64,000 nucleotides of DNA from Streptomyces zingiberis (GTDB taxonomy: Bacteria; Actinomycetota; Actinomycetes; Streptomycetales; Streptomycetaceae). Shown piece by piece: positions 1 to 7,589 of the stretch. A program made the translations under genes and the position numbers. Location of the stretch: the NCBI RefSeq assembly GCF_012034935.1, contig NZ_JAATEN010000013.1, forward strand, positions 62,001 to 126,000. Direction: 5' to 3'. The notes below the pieces were generated by a model that saw only the letters and a program-made list of their open reading frames with translations, was not told the DNA's origin and ran no database searches. Every line of letters begins with the position of its first letter. Position 1 is the stretch's first letter.

Positions 1-30
1 CAGAGAACAGAACATGCGGACGAGCGGCGG

Positions 31-44
31 TCGAAGCGCTTCGA
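31..44. promoter_or_regulatory. LacI-family-type operator, distal copy
   Basis: A perfect 14-bp palindrome, TCGAAGCGCTTCGA, with the central CG typical of LacI/GalR-family operators. An identical copy lies at 192-205, 161 bp away. This one could be an auxiliary site for the GH3 gene at 448 or the main site of a gene left of the window. The regulator is not encoded in the window. Confidence 0.6.
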
Positions 45-163
45 TGGCGCAGAGGTTAGGTGCGGGGGTGGGGCCGCGCAAGAGCCGTCACAAGAAACCG
101 CTTGCGGACGGGTGTTGTCACGCTTCCGGACACCGGAGACGCGCTTCGGCGCTGCGGGACGTC

Positions 164-205
164 TTGACATGTCCGTCCGGGAGCCGCAGCATCGAAGCGC
201 TTCGA
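164..205 (+). promoter_or_regulatory. Promoter and overlapping LacI-type operator for the GH3 gene
   Basis: TTGACA at 164-169 is followed after 17 bp by CAGCAT (187-192) as a possible -10. The palindrome TCGAAGCGCTTCGA (192-205) begins on the last -10 base and would cover the transcription start, a classic repressor position. It is identical to the palindrome at 31-44. Inference: sugar-responsive LacI-family repression of the glycosidase. Confidence 0.6.
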
Positions 206-318
206 AGGCGGACCCGCGCCCCTCCGGCCCGCTCCCTGCCCGTGTCCGCCCGGCGTCCACCCCGGGCGCTCCGGGCGACCGGTTCGCCGTACCACGCTGT
301 TGCTCCCGCCCAGCCCCG

Positions 319-402
319 CTGCGTCTCCCCCACCCACCACCTGCGCCTCTCCCACCCACCACCCTGCGTCTCCCCCACCCACCACCCTGCGTCTCCCCCA
401 CC
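319..402 (+). repeat. 22-23 bp tandem repeat in the GH3 leader
   Basis: Four near-identical copies starting at 319, 341, 364 and 387, each reading CTGCGYCTCYCCCACCCACC with small differences. They lie between the predicted transcription start (about 200) and the GTG start at 448, so they would be in the untranslated leader. The strand is strongly C-rich. Confidence 0.8.
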
Positions 403-447
403 GCCCCGCGAGTCTCCGGGGCGCCCGGCCGCGAGGAGTCCCCGTCC

Positions 448-3400
448 GTGTCCACCGCACCGCCCTCCCCCGCCGGCGCCCCGCCCTCGGCCGCGCGGCG
501 CGTGGACGACCTGCTGGCCCGGCTCACGCTCGACGAGCGGATCGCGATGCTCCACCAGTTCGCGCCCCCCGTCGAACGGCTGGGGCTGGCGGCGTTCCGC
601 ACCGGGCAGGAGGCGCTGCACGGGGTGGCCTGGATGGGCCCGGCGACCGTCTTCCCGCAGGCGGTGGGGCTCGGCGCGACCTGGAACCCGGAACTGCTGC
701 GCCGGGTCGGCGAGGCGGTCTCCACCGAGGTGCGGGCGATGCGCGCCCGGGACCCGCGGGTGGGACTCAACGTCTGGGCCCCCGTGGTCAATCCGCTGCG
801 CGATCCGCGCTGGGGCCGCAACGAGGAGGGCTACGCCGAGGACCCCTCGCTGACCGCCGCGCTCGCCACCGCCTACACCCGCGGGCTCCGCGGTGACCAC
901 CCCGAGGTGTGGCGCACCGCGCCCGTGCTCAAGCACTGGCTGGCCCACAACAACGAGACCCTGCGCGACACCAGCTCCGCCTCCGTGCCCCCGCGGGTGC
1001 TGCACGAGTACGATCTGCCGGCCTTCCGCGGCCCGGTGCGCGGGGGCGCCGTCGCGGGGGTGATGCCCGCGTACAACCTGGTCAACGGGGTGCCGAACCA
1101 TCTCTCCCCGTATCTGGCGGAGGAGCTGCGCCGCTGGACGGAGCGGGAGCTGGTGGTCTGCTCGGACGCGGCGGCCCCCTCGAACCTCGCCGGTTCCCAG
1201 GGGTACTGCGCCGACCACGAGGAGGCGCTGGCCGCCGCCCTCCGCGCGGGCGTGGACAGCTTCACCGACCACGACCAGGACGCCGGCCCCACGATCGCCC
1301 GGCTCCGCGGCGCGCTGCGGCGCGGGCTGATCGACGAGGGCCACATCGGCACCGCCGTGCGCCGGCTGCTGCTGATGCGCGCGGCGCTGGGCGAGTTCGA
1401 CCCGGAGTCCGACCCGTACGCGGGCACCGGACCGGAGTCCTTCGACACCCCCGCGCACCGGGCGCTCGCCCTGGAGGCCGCCGAGCAGGCGGTGGTGCTG
1501 CTGAAGAACGACGGTCTGCTGCCGCTGCGCGACTCCGGCGGTGCGGCGGAGGCCGGGGGAACGGACGGGTCCGGGACCGGGTCCGGGACGGCCGGTGAGC
1601 CCGGGGAGCACGGCGGCGCTCCCACGGTCACCGTACTCGGCCCGCTCGCCGACGTCTGCAAACGGGACTGGTACAGCGGGGACTTCCTGCGCAGCGTCAC
1701 CCCGCGGGAGGGGCTCGCCGAGCGGCTGGGCGCCCACCGGGTGCGCCACGAGAGCGGCGACGACCGGGTCCTGCTCCACTGCGCGGCGGGCGGCGTGCTG
1801 CGCGTACCGGCGGGCGCCCCGGACCGCACCCCGGCGGACGAGGGGTCGTTCAACCCCGCGCACACCGCGGCCCGGACCGATCTGCCGCCGGTCACCGCGG
1901 ACGCGGAGGGCACGGTGCTGGCGCTCACCGACTGGGGCGGCGGCGTCCTCACCCTGCGCGCACCGGACGGGCGGTACCTGAGCGTGGCCGGTGACGGCTA
2001 CGTCCGGGCGTCCGCCGAGCGGCCCGGTGGCTGGGTGGTGCGGGAGACCTTCGCCCTGGAACCGCGGGACGGCGGGCGGCTGCTCCTGCGCCACCTCGCC
2101 ACCGGCCACCCCTGCGTGCTCACCCCGGACGGACTGCGCGCCGCCCCCGCGGCGCCGGAGCCGGACCCCCCGGCGGCCCATCCCGCGGAGCGGGGACTGT
2201 TCACCCTGGAGGTCGTCGAGCGCGGCGAGGACGCCGTGGCCCGGGCGGCCGCGGCGGCGGGCACCGCGGTGGTGGTCCTGGGGAACGACCCGCACATCAA
2301 CGGGCGGGAGACCGAGGACCGCACCACCCTCCGGCTCCCCGACGCCCAGCGCCGGCTGTGGCGGGCCGCGCGCGCCGCCAATCCGCGCACCGTCCTGGCC
2401 CTGACCAGCAGTTATCCGTACGCCGTCCCGGACGCCGACGCCGAGCTGGCCGCCGTGGTGTGGACCGCGCACGGCGGCCAGGCCGCGGGCACCGCCCTCG
2501 CCCGGGTCCTGTTCGGGGACGTCTCGCCGGCCGGGCGGCTGCCGCAGACCTGGTACGCCTCGGACGACGACCTGCCCGGCCTGTTCGACTACGACATCAT
2601 CGGGGCCCGCGCGACCTATCTCTACTCCGGCGCCGCACCGCTCTACCCCTTCGGCCACGGCCTGTCCTACAGCCGCTTCGCCTACACGGATCTGGCCGTG
2701 GTCCGGGACGGTGACGACCTCACCGTCACCCTGTCCGTCACCAACACCGGGGAGACGGCGGCGGACGAGGTGGTCCAGCTCTACGCCCGCGCCGAGGAGC
2801 CCCGGGTGCCGCGTCCGGACCGCCAGTGGGTCGCCTCCGAACGCCGCCGGCTGGCGCCCGGGGAGCGCGGCCGGTTCCGCTTCACCGTCCCGGTGGCGGC
2901 GCTGGGCCACCACGACGTGGCGCACGGCCGCTGGACCACCGACCCCGGCCGCTACACCCTGCTGGCCGGTGCCTCCTCCGCGGATGTCCGGCTCACCGCC
3001 CGGGTCATCGTGGACGGGCCGCCGCCCGCCCCGCGCCCGGTGGTGCGGCGGGGACTGGCGGCCGACGCGTACGACAGCGCGTCGAACGTCCGGCTGGTGG
3101 ACCGGGCCCCGGGGCGGGACGGCGCGGTCACCCCGGCGGACGGCGCCGCACCGGCCCGGCTGGCCTTCCGCGCCTGCGACTTCGGGCCCGGGGACGGGCC
3201 CGGCGGCGGCCCCGGCGGGGAGCCGGCCACGGCCCTGCTCACGGTGGCCCGCACCGGACCGGGCGCCGCCCGGATCGAGCTGGCCCTCGCCGGTCCGGCC
3301 CCGCTGGGCGCCGTGGACATCCCGCGGACCGGTGAGGAAGGGGACCGCCACCCCTACCGGACCGTCGAGGTCCCCCTGGAGCGGACCCCGCGCGGGGTCC

Positions 3401-3504
3401 GCGACCTGCTCGTCACCGTGCGCGGGGCGGCCCGCCTCGCGCGGATCGACTTCCGACTCCGGGACGCACCGAGGGAGCCGTCCCGGGCGGCCGCACCACG
3501 CTGA
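448..3504 (+). CDS. Glycoside hydrolase family 3 beta-glycosidase (beta-glucosidase/beta-xylosidase type)
   Basis: Retaining exo-beta-glycosidase. The N-terminal GH3 barrel covers about residues 20-330 and carries the nucleophile region VVCSDAAAP, with Asp240 at the family position. The C-terminal GH3 domain has the general acid/base stretch GRETEDRTTL (Glu621/Glu623). A beta-trefoil, fascin-like insert at about residues 440-590 (LTLRAPDGRYLSVAGDGYV) splits the C-terminal domain. A fibronectin-III-like domain (about 750-860) and a CBM6-like tail follow. The GTG at 448 has GAGGAG 9 nt upstream; the open frame extends to 112, but that part is low-complexity leader. No signal peptide is seen, so the enzyme is probably intracellular and acts on imported oligosaccharides. 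The exact substrate cannot be told from sequence. Confidence 0.88.
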   Translation: MSTAPPSPAGAPPSAARRVDDLLARLTLDERIAMLHQFAPPVERLGLAAFRTGQEALHGVAWMGPATVFPQAVGLGATWNPELLRRVGEAVSTEVRAMRARDPRVGLNVWAPVVNPLRDPRWGRNEEGYAEDPSLTAALATAYTRGLRGDHPEVWRTAPVLKHWLAHNNETLRDTSSASVPPRVLHEYDLPAFRGPVRGGAVAGVMPAYNLVNGVPNHLSPYLAEELRRWTERELVVCSDAAAPSNLAGSQGYCADHEEALAAALRAGVDSFTDHDQDAGPTIARLRGALRRGLIDEGHIGTAVRRLLLMRAALGEFDPESDPYAGTGPESFDTPAHRALALEAAEQAVVLLKNDGLLPLRDSGGAAEAGGTDGSGTGSGTAGEPGEHGGAPTVTVLGPLADVCKRDWYSGDFLRSVTPREGLAERLGAHRVRHESGDDRVLLHCAAGGVLRVPAGAPDRTPADEGSFNPAHTAARTDLPPVTADAEGTVLALTDWGGGVLTLRAPDGRYLSVAGDGYVRASAERPGGWVVRETFALEPRDGGRLLLRHLATGHPCVLTPDGLRAAPAAPEPDPPAAHPAERGLFTLEVVERGEDAVARAAAAAGTAVVVLGNDPHINGRETEDRTTLRLPDAQRRLWRAARAANPRTVLALTSSYPYAVPDADAELAAVVWTAHGGQAAGTALARVLFGDVSPAGRLPQTWYASDDDLPGLFDYDIIGARATYLYSGAAPLYPFGHGLSYSRFAYTDLAVVRDGDDLTVTLSVTNTGETAADEVVQLYARAEEPRVPRPDRQWVASERRRLAPGERGRFRFTVPVAALGHHDVAHGRWTTDPGRYTLLAGASSADVRLTARVIVDGPPPAPRPVVRRGLAADAYDSASNVRLVDRAPGRDGAVTPADGAAPARLAFRACDFGPGDGPGGGPGGEPATALLTVARTGPGAARIELALAGPAPLGAVDIPRTGEEGDRHPYRTVEVPLERTPRGVRDLLVTVRGAARLARIDFRLRDAPREPSRAAAPR

Positions 3505-3575
3505 CCCGGCACCTCCGACGTCTCCCGGGCGGGTGAGACGCCGGAGGACCGGGCCGGCACCGCGGTCGCGCAAGG

Positions 3576-3615
3576 ACGGCCGGGACGCGTCGTGTGGGCT
3601 GCGCGTCCCGGCCGT
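3576..3615. terminator. Bidirectional hairpin between GH3 and aldehyde dehydrogenase genes
   Basis: A perfect 14-bp inverted repeat (arms 3576-3589 and 3602-3615, 12-nt loop) lies between two convergent genes, suiting termination from both sides. The rest of 3505-3797 shows no coding signal. Confidence 0.7.
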
Positions 3616-3797
3616 TCGGCATGGTGCCCGGGCTCCGCCGGTACGGGCCGGGCGGCGGTGCGGGAGAGCGCGCGGGCCCCGGGCGCCCGCGCGGCGGACC
3701 CCGCGGGCGGCGCCCCCTGGACACCCCGGCGGGCCGGGCCGCGTGGGCCCGGCCCCCGGATCAGCCCGGCCCCCGGCTCATGGGCCCGGGACCCGGA

Positions 3798-5243
3798 TCA
3801 GAGGTCCAGCCCCGTGAGGACCATCACCCGCTCGTAGGTGTAGTCGTCCATGGCGAAGCGGACGCCCTCACGGCCGGTGCCGGACTCCTTGGTGCCGCCG
3901 TAGGGCATCTGGTCGGCGCGGTAGGAGGGCACGTCCCCGATGATCACGCCGCCGACCTCCAGCGCCCGGTGGGCCCGGAACGCCGCCCGCACGTCGTGGG
4001 TGAACACGCCCGCCTGGAGCCCGTACCGGGAGTCGTTGGCCGCCGCGAAGGCCGCCTCCTCGCCCTCGGCCCGGCTGAGCGTGAGCACCGGCCCGAAGAC
4101 CTCCTCGCAGGCGAGCTGGACGCCGGAGGGGACGTCGGCCAGCACCGTCGGCGCGTACGTGGCGCCGTCCCGCTCACCGCCGGCGAGCAGCGTGGCACCG
4201 GCGTCCACCGCCTCCCGCACCCAGGACTCCACCCGCCGCGCGGCGTCCTCGCTGACCAGCGGGCCGACGTCGGTGGCCGGGTCGGACGGGTCGCCCGTCA
4301 CCAGCTCCTTGACGGCCGCCACGACGCGGGGCACCAGCCGCTCGTACACCGAGGCGTCGGCGATGACCCGCTGCACGGAGATGCAGGACTGGCCGCCCTG
4401 GTAGTTGGAGAAGGTGGCGATCCGGCTCGCGGCGTGGTCCAGGTCCGCGTCGGAGGACCAGTCGGCGAGGACGATCGCCGCACCGTTGCCACCGAGTTCG
4501 AGGGTGGTGTGCTTCCGCGGCACGGACTCCAGGATCGACCAGCCCACCGGCCCGGAACCGGTGAAGGAGATCACCGGCAGCCGCTCGTCCCGCACCAGCT
4601 CCGGCATCCGGTCGTTGGGCACCGGCAGCACGCTCCAGGAACCGGCGGGCAGCTCCGTCTCGGCCAGCAGCTCGCCGAGGATCAGCGCGGAGAGCGGGGT
4701 GGCCGGGGCCGGCTTGAGCACCACCGGCGTGCCCACCGCGATGGCCGGGGCCACCTTGTGCGCGCACAGGTTGAGCGGGAAGTTGAACGGCGCGATGCCC
4801 AGCACGGGTCCGCGCGGGAAGCGCCGGGTCAGGGCGAGCCGCCCGGCGCCGCCGGGGTCGGTGTCCAGCCGCTGGGCGTCCCCGCCGTTGAAACGGCGCG
4901 CCTCCTCGGTGGCGAAGCGGAAGACGGAGACGGCCCGGCCGACCTCGCCGCGCGCCCACTTGAGCGGCTTGCCGTTCTCCGCGGAGATCAACTCGGCGAT
5001 CTCCTCGGACCGTTCGGCCAGCCGCCGCGCGACGTGGTCCAGGGCCGCGGCCCGGACGTGCGCCGGGGTGGCCGCGAACTCGGCCCGGACGGCGTGCGCG
5101 GCGGCGACGGCCTCCTCGACCTGTCCGTCGGTGGGGACGCTCACCGTGCCGACGAGCCGGCCGTCCCAGGGGGAGGTGACGTCGAAGGTGTCGTCGCCGG
5201 CCGCCTGCCGGCCGGCCAGCCAGAACGCATGGGTGTGGGTCAC
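3798..5243 (-). CDS. NAD(P)-dependent aldehyde dehydrogenase, succinate-semialdehyde type
   Basis: A 481-residue member of the ALDH superfamily. The catalytic Cys287 is in GQSCIS, and Glu249 is in LELGGNG. The Rossmann-type cofactor motif FTGSGPVG and the C-terminal PYGGTKESGTGREG signature are present. The GTG at 5243 is preferred over the longer open frame because the protein then begins at the normal ALDH N-terminus and GGAAAGG lies upstream. The PucR regulator lies upstream on the same strand and gabT is 5 kb away, so oxidation of succinate semialdehyde from GABA is the best guess. Substrate assignment within ALDHs is uncertain; gamma-glutamyl or other aminoaldehydes are alternatives. Confidence 0.8.
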   Translation of the reverse strand: MTHTHAFWLAGRQAAGDDTFDVTSPWDGRLVGTVSVPTDGQVEEAVAAAHAVRAEFAATPAHVRAAALDHVARRLAERSEEIAELISAENGKPLKWARGEVGRAVSVFRFATEEARRFNGGDAQRLDTDPGGAGRLALTRRFPRGPVLGIAPFNFPLNLCAHKVAPAIAVGTPVVLKPAPATPLSALILGELLAETELPAGSWSVLPVPNDRMPELVRDERLPVISFTGSGPVGWSILESVPRKHTTLELGGNGAAIVLADWSSDADLDHAASRIATFSNYQGGQSCISVQRVIADASVYERLVPRVVAAVKELVTGDPSDPATDVGPLVSEDAARRVESWVREAVDAGATLLAGGERDGATYAPTVLADVPSGVQLACEEVFGPVLTLSRAEGEEAAFAAANDSRYGLQAGVFTHDVRAAFRAHRALEVGGVIIGDVPSYRADQMPYGGTKESGTGREGVRFAMDDYTYERVMVLTGLDL

Positions 5244-5689
5244 AGCGGATCCCGGCCTTTCCGAGGTGGTGGGGAGACGGTGCGCACGGCGCCGCCGCGG
5301 CGCTCCGCGGGCGGGGTGCCGCACCCCACGGTAGGGGCGGGCGGCCCGCGGGTCGCTTGTCCGCGGTGGAGTGGTCGGGGCCCCGCTCCTGACGCTTCGG
5401 CGCGCGGCCCGCCCCGGACGGGAGCGCCGGCCCGGGCGGAACGCCGGGTGAGCCGGTGAGCCGGGTGACGCGGACCCGTGGGCGAACGGTGCGTGCGAAG
5501 GGTGGCGGCACACGGGAGCGGACGGGGCCTGCGGCTCGCGCGCCGGCCCGGCCGGGCGGGCTTGGTGGGCCCGGTGGGCCCGGCCGCCGGGCCGTCCGGC
5601 ACCACCGGTGTGCGCGGCCGGGGGCCGCGCCGGCCGGTCCGCGCCGGATCGCCTTCCCGCCGTACCGCCGCGCCGGTCGGCCCGCCGCG
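5244..5689. other. Intergenic region between PucR regulator and aldehyde dehydrogenase
   Basis: About 450 bp with no credible gene. On the minus strand a possible -10 TACCGT lies in CCCCTACCGTGGGG near 5330, but no good -35 partners it. Near 5446-5470 the unit GGTGAGCC recurs three times. The region probably holds the dehydrogenase promoter and the target of the PucR protein. Confidence 0.4.
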
Positions 5690-7342
5690 TCAGTCGGCGC
5701 CCGTGGCCTTCAGGGCGAGCCAGAGTTCCATCCTGGCGTCGGGGTCGTCGAGCGAGCGGCCGAGGATCTCCTCCACACGCCGCATCCGGTAGCGCAGGGT
5801 GTGGCGGTGGACGCCGAGGTCGGCGGCGGCCGCGTCCCACTGGCCGTGGTGGGAGAGCCAGGCGCGGAGCGAGGCGACGAGATCGCCGCGGCCCGTGGCG
5901 TCGTGCTCCCGGAGCGGGCGGAGGATGCCCTCGGCGAACGCCCGGACCGCGTCGTCCCCGAGGAGCGGCAGCACGGAGCCGGCCGCCACCTCCTCGTGCT
6001 CCACCAGCACCCGGCCCCGCCGGCGCGCCACCGACAGCGCCTGCTCCGCCTGGCGGTAGGCCGAGACGGCGGCGATCGGCCCCGTCGGGGCGGAGAGGCC
6101 GACGGCGAGTTCGGCGCCGGACCCCGCCCCCCGGCCCCGGGAGCCGCCCCGGCGGCGCCCGGCCGTCCCCTCGCGGCGCCCCTCGATCTCCGCGGCGAGC
6201 CGTTCGCAGGCGGCGACGGCCGAGCCGCCGTCCGGGGCGAGGACCACCAGCCGTTCACCGTCGGGCACCGCGAGCACGTTCTCACCGCCCCGGGCGGCCG
6301 CCGTCTCCAGGACGTCGGCGAGGCCGGCGAGGGGGTCCGGCGCCCCGCCGGCGCCGGGTTCGCCACCGGGCGGCGGCGTGGTTCCCGTGGGCTCCGCCAC
6401 CAGGACCCGGAAGGGCGCGTCCAGCAGGTCGCCGTAGAGGCTGCCGGCCACGGTACGGGCGTGGTCCGGCTCCCCCGCGAGGAGCATCCGCATCACGGCC
6501 GCGCCGAGCCGCTGCTCCGCCCCCGCCAGGGCCCGGGAGCGTTCCGCGGTCAGGGTGAGGAGGGCCACCGCCGAGTTGACGGCGTACCGCTCGGCCGTGC
6601 CCAGCGGGGCGGCGGTGCCGACGGCGAGCACGCCGTGCGCGCGCCGGCCGCTGCCCAGGGACTGAAGTTCGACCCGGTCCGTCTCGTCGTCCGGACTGCC
6701 GGTGCCGCCGGTGACGGCGCTTGCCGGGGCGGGGCGCCCGACCAGCCGCTCCACCTCGGCGGTGAGCCGCGCCGCGCGGCGGGCGGCCCACTCCGGGGCG
6801 GCGGCCGTCACGGCGCCGGACCGGTCGTAGAGCGCGGCCCAGCCGCCGGTGTACGCGGCGAGCCGGGCCAGCAGCGCCCCGGGCCCGTCCGCGGCGAGCG
6901 CCGCGCGGGTCAGTTCCCGCTGCGCCTCGAAACCCGCGGTGACGGCCCGGTACTGCTCGGCGGCGATGGACGCGGAGACGGCCTTGCTGATCGCGATGAA
7001 CGGGGTGCGCCGGGGGACCGCCAGCACCGGCATGTCCTCCGCCCCGGCGGCCTCCAGCAGCGCCTCCGGCACATCCGGGTGGTGCACGCCGACGGCGAAG
7101 GCCAGCCCGACGACCCGGGCCGCGGCCAGCCGGCGGACGTACTCGCGCATCGCGGCCGGGTCCTCCGCGTCCAGATTCAGCGCGGTGATCATCAGCAGCT
7201 CGCCGCCGTCCAGGTACGGCGCGGGATCGGCCAGTTCACTGGCGTGCGCCCAGCGGACCGGGGTCTCCAGCCGGTGCTCCCCCGCGCGGACGGTGAGCTT
7301 CAGCGCGGGGTGCGCCACCAGGGAGGCGAGCGTCGGGGGCAT
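5690..7342 (-). CDS. PucR-family transcriptional regulator
   Basis: A 550-residue regulator. The N-terminal PucR sensor-like domain (about residues 10-130) contains VGLAFAVGVHHPDVPEALL. A GGDEF-like/CdaR middle region follows. The C-terminal HTH_30 domain reads WDAAAADLGVHRHTLRYRMR and ends in LWLALKATGAD, which is diagnostic of PucR/CdaR regulators. The ATG at 7342 matches the usual PucR N-terminus (MPPTLASLVAHP) with AAGGAG close upstream. It sits between the aldehyde dehydrogenase it probably regulates and the gabT region. In streptomycetes, regulators of this type beside gabT have been linked to GABA or polyamine catabolism; here that is inferred from context. Confidence 0.85.
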   Translation of the reverse strand: MPPTLASLVAHPALKLTVRAGEHRLETPVRWAHASELADPAPYLDGGELLMITALNLDAEDPAAMREYVRRLAAARVVGLAFAVGVHHPDVPEALLEAAGAEDMPVLAVPRRTPFIAISKAVSASIAAEQYRAVTAGFEAQRELTRAALAADGPGALLARLAAYTGGWAALYDRSGAVTAAAPEWAARRAARLTAEVERLVGRPAPASAVTGGTGSPDDETDRVELQSLGSGRRAHGVLAVGTAAPLGTAERYAVNSAVALLTLTAERSRALAGAEQRLGAAVMRMLLAGEPDHARTVAGSLYGDLLDAPFRVLVAEPTGTTPPPGGEPGAGGAPDPLAGLADVLETAAARGGENVLAVPDGERLVVLAPDGGSAVAACERLAAEIEGRREGTAGRRRGGSRGRGAGSGAELAVGLSAPTGPIAAVSAYRQAEQALSVARRRGRVLVEHEEVAAGSVLPLLGDDAVRAFAEGILRPLREHDATGRGDLVASLRAWLSHHGQWDAAAADLGVHRHTLRYRMRRVEEILGRSLDDPDARMELWLALKATGAD

Positions 7343-7589
7343 GGCTCCTTCACGGGGTGTGCGGAGATCGGGCACGGTACCGGAGAGCCGGGGTGCCGGG
7401 AGATCCCCGGCCGGACGGCGGACGGCCCGGTCGAGTAGGCCGTCCCGTAGGAACGCCCTGAGTCGATTCTGCCTCAATGGAGCAGTTCCGCGCTCCCCGC
7501 GGACCCGGCCGTTCCCGGCCCGGCGGGGGCGCCCGAGGCGCTCGCCGCGCCCCGCCGCGGAGTCCGGCCCACGGCGGCCGCCCGCGCGC

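Noticed and set aside
118-3573. Open frame of more than 1100 codons opposite the GH3 gene
   Set aside because: Composition is Arg/Gly/Pro-rich shadow coding created by G/C third positions of the real gene; no domain is recognisable.
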